Shown: in pieces, positions 4,992-9,303 of the stretch
How positions within the stretch are numbered: the stretch's first letter is position 1
Layout: the number at the start of each line of letters is the position of its first letter
Assembly (NCBI GenBank): GCA_018818905.1
Contig: JAHIRA010000153.1
Span: forward strand, 1 to 9,303
Length of the DNA: 9,303 nucleotides
Direction: 5' to 3'
Origin: Patescibacteria group bacterium
GTDB taxonomy: Bacteria > Patescibacteriota > JABMPQ01 > JAHIRA01
Translations under genes and position numbers: made by a program
Notes under the pieces: model-generated
Database searches by the model: none
Told to the model about the DNA's origin: nothing
The model's input: the letters and a program-made list of their open reading frames with translations, nothing else

Positions 4992-6548
4992 ATGCAGAAT
5001 TTAACCAAAAGACAGAAGGAAATTCTTGACTATATCTGCTCGTATTCAAACAAAAATGGATATTCGCCGACATTCGAGGAAATTCGAATAAAACTTAAGC
5101 TCAAAGCGCTTTCGACTGTTCATCAGCATATTCAGGCTTTGATTAAAAAAGGAAAGATGCAAAAAGTTTCCGGCTCGCCGAGGAGCTTGAAGCTTACCTC
5201 GGCTTCGAACGTTTTCACTATCCCGATTATTGGGACGATTTCAGCCGGACAGCCGATCGAGGCTTTTGAATATCCCGATGGATCGGTTGATGTTGCCGAC
5301 CCAGCAATCAGGTCGAAACAGGGATTGTATGCTCTGCGGGTGAATGGAAACAGCATGATCGACGAAGGAATTTTCGACGGCGATTTAGTAATTATCAAAA
5401 AACAGGCATCAGTAGAAAATGGGCAGACGGTTGTTGCGATAATCGATGACAACATGGCGACTTTAAAAAAGCTCTACCGCGAAGTTGGAAGATTCAGACT
5501 CCAGCCAGCTAACCAGGAGATGCTCCCATTCTATCGAAAAAATATTGAAATACGAGGAGTTGTGATAAGAATAATTAGAGATTTACAGGAAGAAGCGAAA
5601 AAACTGAAAACGTTCAAAACTATAGACTTGTTTGCCGGAATCGGTGGCATAAGAATAGGATTTGAAAGAGCTGGATTTGAATCGGTTTTTTCAAACGACA
5701 ATGAAGCCAACTGCAAGAAGACGTACGATTTGAATTTCAAGCGAGTAAAAATGGTATTGGAGGATATTAGAAAGATAAGATCAGAAGATATTCCGGATTT
5801 TGATTTTCTGCTCGGCGGATTTCCCTGCCAGGCGTTTTCGATTGCCGGGTACGGGGAAGGATTTGAAGACAAGAAAGGTCGGGGAAATCTATTTTTCGAG
5901 ATGGCGAGGATCATCAAGGATAAAAAGCCGATGGGGTTTATGCTTGAAAATGTGAAGAATTTGAAAGGACATGACGGAGGAAAAACTTACCGTATCGTTA
6001 TTGATGCTCTGGAAAGCCTCGGTTATCACGTAAAAACGAAAATTTTGAACACAATGGAATACGGCAATCTTCCGCAGAACAGGGAAAGAATATTTTTAGT
6101 TGGATTCAAGGACAAAAGTCATTTTGATAATTTTCGGTTCCCGCAAAAGGCGAAATTAACTAAGAATATTTCCGATATTTTGGAAGAAAACCCAGCCAAG
6201 AAATTCTACTACAACGGAAAGCCATTGTATGAAAAGCTGAAAAAGGAAAAGTTGAGAAAAGGCAAGATTTATCAATGGCGAAGAAAGTATGTTCGAGAGA
6301 ACAAGAAAGACGTCTGCCCTACATTAACCGCAAACATGGGAACAGGCGGTCATAATGTGCCGATAATACAAGATGATAAGGGGATTAGAAAGCTGACGCC
6401 GAGGGAATGTGCCAGAATTCAAGGATTTCCTGATTCGTACAAATTTGCAAATATTGCGGATTCGCATAAATACAAGCAGGTTGGGAATTCGGTTTCGGTT
6501 CCAGTAATAGAAAAAATTGCTCGAAATATAAAAAAGGCAATAATCTAA
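4992..6548 (+). CDS. LexA repressor fused to C5-cytosine DNA methyltransferase
   Basis: One uninterrupted 518-residue frame encodes two whole proteins. Residues 1-70 are a LexA winged helix (TKRQKEILDYI, GYSPTFEEI, STVHQHIQALIKKG). Residues 75-197 are the S24 self-cleavage domain, with scissile A85-G86 (ISAGQPIEA), nucleophile S121 (GNSMIDEG) and general base K159 (ATLKKLYR). A short linker (DLQEEAKKLK, about 197-206) leads to a full m5C methyltransferase: motif I FAGIGG (214-219), motif IV GGFPCQAFS with catalytic C279, motif VI ENV (319-321), motif VIII QNRERIFLVGF, a target-recognition region (about 380-460), motif IX RECARIQGFP and motif X QVGNSVSVP. LexA alone is about 200 residues and small m5C enzymes about 315, so neither half is truncated. 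No ATG or ribosome site supports a separate methyltransferase start. Inferred role: an autorepressed methyltransferase, released and derepressed by RecA-driven cleavage. The next gene is its partner nuclease, 13 bases on. The target sequence cannot be read from the protein. Confidence 0.93.
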   Translation: MQNLTKRQKEILDYICSYSNKNGYSPTFEEIRIKLKLKALSTVHQHIQALIKKGKMQKVSGSPRSLKLTSASNVFTIPIIGTISAGQPIEAFEYPDGSVDVADPAIRSKQGLYALRVNGNSMIDEGIFDGDLVIIKKQASVENGQTVVAIIDDNMATLKKLYREVGRFRLQPANQEMLPFYRKNIEIRGVVIRIIRDLQEEAKKLKTFKTIDLFAGIGGIRIGFERAGFESVFSNDNEANCKKTYDLNFKRVKMVLEDIRKIRSEDIPDFDFLLGGFPCQAFSIAGYGEGFEDKKGRGNLFFEMARIIKDKKPMGFMLENVKNLKGHDGGKTYRIVIDALESLGYHVKTKILNTMEYGNLPQNRERIFLVGFKDKSHFDNFRFPQKAKLTKNISDILEENPAKKFYYNGKPLYEKLKKEKLRKGKIYQWRRKYVRENKKDVCPTLTANMGTGGHNVPIIQDDKGIRKLTPRECARIQGFPDSYKFANIADSHKYKQVGNSVSVPVIEKIARNIKKAII

Positions 6549-6561
6549 TAACTTTAAAAAT

Positions 6562-7572
6562 ATGTTTTATCAAGCACAGCCTCCTGTTCAGCAGAAAAAA
6601 TATGAAAAATTCCTAAAGATGGTCGGCGGGCTTTCAAATTTGTTTTCCGAGTCCGAAGTTCCATATCTCTATTATCGGGTAGCTGAAAACATTTTCTGCG
6701 AAGCTTTTGATGCCGACAATCTGTCGAGATCTGACGTTTCAGCGGATGCAAAAAAAGATGGGATTGGCCTTGGATTGAAGACCTTTTTGGCAGGAAACAA
6801 AAAAACATTTCAAAAAGTCGCAGAGTTCAATGCTGACCGGCCTATGTACCGAGATTTGAAGTTGAAAGACAAAGTAAAAAAGATTGCCGAGCTTAGAAAT
6901 GAAAGAATAGATTTTACAGAGCGGAGTAATAAAATTGAAAGATCAATATAGCATTGCGTGGTTAGGGACAAGAATAGATTTCTTCTGTCAAAAAGCACTT
7001 TGACCAAGAGGTTTGAAATAAGCAAGGCTCTGCACGAGTTTGAAGTGAAGATTTTAGAGAACCCGCTTGAATTCTTGGAAAGGAACTTTCTAAAAGAAGC
7101 AGTGTTTGAAACGGAAAAGAAGATCAAAGGGACGGTATTCCTGCCACTTTATTCTCAATCTGGACGCGGATTCGAAAAGAGTGGATTGAACCAATGGAAT
7201 GCAGGAGGAAGAAAAAGAGATGTAAACGAGGTTTATATTCCTATTCCATCGTTTGTTCACAAGAAAATGCCGAGGTTCTTCCCAAGGAAGGATGTTAAGT
7301 TTAGTTTATTGCTTCCGGATGGGAATATCTTATCTGCCAAAGTTTGTCAGGCTGGCGGTAAGGCACTGATGTCAGACCCTAATAAGGATTTAGGTAAATG
7401 GATTTTGCGGGATGTTCTTAATTTGAAAGAAGGACAGGTTTTAACGAGGGAAAGATTAGGCATTCTTGGGATCGACTCAGTCAGAATAGACAAAATTAAA
7501 AAGAATGTTTATGAGATAAACTTTACAAGGACTGGAAGGTTCGAGGATTTTGCAATGAACTTCAATGGTTAG
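6562..7572 (+). pseudogene. Type II restriction endonuclease, NgoFVII/B3-like, amber-interrupted
   Basis: The frame encodes 129 residues from ATG 6562, meets TAG at 6949-6951, and continues in the same frame for 206 codons to TAG 7570-7572. The N-terminal part (GLSNLFSESEVPYLYYRVAE, then SRSDVSADAKKDGIGLGLK) looks like a nuclease core; D58 and K73 could belong to a PD-(D/E)xK-type site, though I cannot prove this. The C-terminal part (full-frame residues about 207-322: SGLNQWNAGGRKRD, EVYIPIP, FFPRKDVKFSLLLP, AGGKALMS) resembles the B3-like DNA-binding domain of NgoFVII-type endonucleases. Its place after a methyltransferase supports a restriction-modification pair. The amber follows KIERSI and precedes HCVVRDKN; a tyrosine codon is the natural reading. 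GTG 6958 could restart only the DNA-binding half and has no ribosome site. Loss of the nuclease with the methyltransferase kept is the viable direction of decay. Confidence 0.75.
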
Positions 7573-7597
7573 ACAGAAGAAAAAATGAGTCCAAATA

Positions 7598-7626
7598 TAT
7601 AAACCGCTCAAATAGAGCGGTTTATA
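7598..7626. terminator. Bidirectional hairpin between convergent genes
   Basis: A perfect 12-bp stem (TATAAACCGCTC at 7598-7609 with its complement at 7615-7626) closes on the loop AAATA. It lies between the stop of the endonuclease frame (7572) and the convergent phosphatase stop (7689). Neither strand has a long T-run, only TTTATA-type ends, but the symmetrical GC core between convergent genes fits a shared terminator. The core AACCGCTCAA is shared with the hairpin at 1397-1424. Confidence 0.6.
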
Positions 7627-7649
7627 AATGATATTTTCGTGGCGATAGC

Positions 7650-7664
7650 GGAGAAAATTTCTCC
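7650..7664. repeat. Short perfect inverted repeat
   Basis: GGAGAAA and TTTCTCC flank a single A. This symmetrical element lies 25 bases after the phosphatase stop (minus-strand sense), before the larger hairpin at 7598-7626. It could be part of the 3' end of that mRNA or a piece of a dispersed palindromic repeat; only one copy is seen here. Confidence 0.3.
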
Positions 7665-7688
7665 AACTAGCTTTCACAGTATATGATA

Positions 7689-9303
7689 TTATCTACTACC
7701 AACAGCCACATTAACCCCTCCTACAAAACTCGGCGCAAAGGCCCAATACCAACTTTTGAGAGCAAAATCTGAACCATTCAAATCATAGGTTCTCACATTA
7801 GGGCCACCATGTTTGGGAGTGACCACCAGTTCGGCTTTGCTGTCGTTATCAACATCATCTGCGGCAATATTGATTCCGGCATGAAAGCCGGGGTCAAAGG
7901 CCATGAACCAATCTAGAAGTTCCAGTTTGGAGTTTTGGAAGTTATAGACTCTGACATTGGGTCCGCCGCTAACAACCGGGGCGACCACTAATTCTTGGCT
8001 TCCGTTGGCATCAAAGTCGCCAGCAGCTAATTCTAGGCCGCCTTTGAAATTCTTGTCGTAAACCATTTCCCAATCCAGAAGAGCAAAATTAGAATTGGTA
8101 TAATTATAAACTCTAACATTTGGTCCACCCCCAGAAAGTGGAGCGACTATAACTTCGTCTTGGCTGTTGCCATTGAGGTCAGCTCCAATGAGGTTAACGC
8201 CATTCATAAATGCATCTCCATAAGGCTTGAAACTCCCCTTGTCAGACAAAACGCCATCATTCAGACTAAAGGCTTTGACTTCGGCTGAACGACCTTCTTT
8301 GGAAGCTACCAGAAGCTCGCTTGCAGCACTGCTTGAATCGGTGTTGCCGGCGCCCAATTTGGCGCCACCATGATAACTGGCTTCAAAAGCCATAGTCCAA
8401 GCCAGCAAACTAACGCTATCGTTTTCATAAGTATGAACTCGAACATTGGCTCCCCCACCAGTTTCGGGAGCAGTGATTATTTCTTGTTTGCCATCAGCAT
8501 TAAGATCAGCAGCCAGAATTTCTACTCCTCCTGAAAAATTCTCTCCATAAGGGTAGAATTCTTTTTTTAACCGCCCATCCATTTCAAAAATCTTCACTGG
8601 TGCTTTGTTGCCATTCCCTGGAGCGGTTATGATTTCATCGTAAGTATCGCCGTCAATGTCACCGGTTTGAACTTGAAACTCGCCTCTAAGGTTACTATCA
8701 TAAGCCATGAAAGAGGCTAGTTTAAGACCATCATATTTGTTGACTGTGACTTGAGGGCCACCGGCCGAATAAGGGGTGGTGGCAATAAAGCCAGCTCGAG
8801 GAGTTGGTGTTTTATTCTCTAAGGCAAAAGAGTCAATTTCCGTACCTGCCTCATCTATGACGCTCACGTTAAAGGTGTTTTGTGTCATATCAAAGCGAGC
8901 GAAGTGATAAGCAGGGTCGGCGTCGGCTAGATTGGGGTATTCAAGGTCTGGGGTATAAAGCGGAGCTCCGCCGCCGCCCAAAGTTAAGTAGTGAATTCCA
9001 TTAACTTCGTTTCTGGCGTAATAGTGGTTGTGACCCTGAAGAACTGCGCTGACGCCATTAGTTTCCATTAACGGTCCGAGGCTTTCTTGAGCGGTGACGT
9101 CATTCTCATGATGTCCAGCACTCCAGGCCGGGGCATGAAACATAACCACTTTCCATTTCTTTTTTGTTTTTGATAAATCGTCAGCTAGCCAGTTGTACTG
9201 AGCACTGCCAACACTATAATCAGCGGTATACTGGTCAACCACAGCAACATGAACCGGGCCGTAGTCAAAAGAATAGTAGAAGCTCTCGGAAGTTTCTAAT
9301 AAT
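7689..9303 (-). CDS. Purple-acid-phosphatase-like metallophosphoesterase with FG-GAP propeller, partial
   Basis: The frame is open to the right edge, so the 5' end (signal peptide and first metal motifs) is missing; a GTG at 9240-9242 is internal, because upstream codons (SFYYSFDYGPVHVAV) still match the phosphatase fold. Counting from that GTG, VVMFHAPAWSAGHHEND (32-48) and GHNHYYAR (70-77) are the C-terminal metal and substrate motifs of purple-acid-phosphatase-like enzymes (calcineurin fold, two metals), followed by the conserved GGGGAPLY. From about 150 to the end come seven FG-GAP/VCBS blades with a period near 53 residues: seven GGPNVRVY-type strands, seven FxGGV-type strands and six calcium-loop segments (for example DIDGD at 195), one degenerate (about 297-314). 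The enzyme is presumably exported and cleaves phosphate esters or phosphodiesters at the cell surface, with the propeller binding calcium and a partner or glycan (inference). It converges on the restriction-modification module. Confidence 0.88.
   Translation of the reverse strand, partial: LLETSESFYYSFDYGPVHVAVVDQYTADYSVGSAQYNWLADDLSKTKKKWKVVMFHAPAWSAGHHENDVTAQESLGPLMETNGVSAVLQGHNHYYARNEVNGIHYLTLGGGGAPLYTPDLEYPNLADADPAYHFARFDMTQNTFNVSVIDEAGTEIDSFALENKTPTPRAGFIATTPYSAGGPQVTVNKYDGLKLASFMAYDSNLRGEFQVQTGDIDGDTYDEIITAPGNGNKAPVKIFEMDGRLKKEFYPYGENFSGGVEILAADLNADGKQEIITAPETGGGANVRVHTYENDSVSLLAWTMAFEASYHGGAKLGAGNTDSSSAASELLVASKEGRSAEVKAFSLNDGVLSDKGSFKPYGDAFMNGVNLIGADLNGNSQDEVIVAPLSGGGPNVRVYNYTNSNFALLDWEMVYDKNFKGGLELAAGDFDANGSQELVVAPVVSGGPNVRVYNFQNSKLELLDWFMAFDPGFHAGINIAADDVDNDSKAELVVTPKHGGPNVRTYDLNGSDFALKSWYWAFAPSFVGGVNVAVGSR

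Noticed and set aside
5560..5640. A separate internal start for the methyltransferase
   Set aside because: No ATG lies near the junction in frame; although AGGAAG occurs at 5587, no usable start follows at proper spacing, so one fused protein is the simplest reading.
5531..5917. A 128-codon minus-strand frame inside the methyltransferase gene
   Set aside because: It lies opposite strongly conserved methyltransferase motifs and shows no domain; it is an antisense shadow.
7689..9242. GTG at 9240-9242 as the true start of the phosphatase
   Set aside because: The frame stays open to the window edge and the codons upstream still encode phosphatase-like sequence (YYSFDYGPVHVAV), so the gene continues outside the window.
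1..9303. Alternative genetic code (stop reassignment) to explain the internal stops
   Set aside because: The internal stops are TGA, TAA and TAG, one each, and TAA and TAG also end intact genes such as recQ and the methyltransferase, so no single reassignment fits.
1..9303. CRISPR array, insertion sequence or integrase
   Set aside because: No regularly spaced repeats, transposase-like frame or terminal inverted repeats were seen on either strand.

Overview
The window looks like a piece of a small, AT-rich bacterial genome, most likely a Candidate Phyla Radiation (Patescibacteria, Parcubacteria-like) bacterium. This is inferred from a DUF5320-DUF134 gene pair, a secreted phosphatase with a GGPNVRVY-type FG-GAP propeller, short intergenic gaps and genes mostly lacking a Shine-Dalgarno sequence. 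No rRNA or other taxonomic marker is present, so the placement is tentative. TAA, TAG and TGA all end reading frames here, so nothing points to a recoded stop.

Layout. Positions 1-68 hold the tail of an unseen transcript and its terminator. Positions 240-1248 hold a small-gene cluster of unknown function with strong GGAGG ribosome sites, overlapping ATGA stop/start junctions and at least one in-frame stop; terminators follow at 1327-1362 and 1397-1424. A tRNA-Glu(UUC) gene with encoded CCA lies on the minus strand (1438-1512) with its own promoter. Next is a DUF6922-like small gene whose frame appears broken in an A6 run (1647-1990). Then comes a DUF5320-DUF134 pair (2080-2546), driven by a near-consensus promoter whose -10 box sits inside a 28-bp, almost perfect palindrome. 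A complete RecQ helicase gene follows (2665-4842).

The most unusual part is 4922-7572. One continuous 518-codon gene encodes a complete LexA-type repressor (winged helix plus S24 self-cleavage domain with all autocleavage residues) fused to a complete C5-cytosine DNA methyltransferase. Fourteen bases downstream lies a gene reading as a restriction endonuclease with a C-terminal NgoFVII/B3-like DNA-binding domain, interrupted by one amber codon. Together they look like a type II restriction-modification module whose methyltransferase carries its own damage-sensing repressor. The inferred logic is that the LexA half represses the operon through its own promoter, and RecA-stimulated cleavage would release the DNA-binding domain, derepress the promoter and free the methyltransferase. 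The broken nuclease suggests the present copy is a methylation-only remnant.

A bidirectional hairpin (7598-7626) separates this module from a convergent minus-strand gene (7689 to the window edge) for a purple-acid-phosphatase-like metallophosphoesterase with a C-terminal seven-bladed FG-GAP/VCBS propeller; its 5' end is outside the window.
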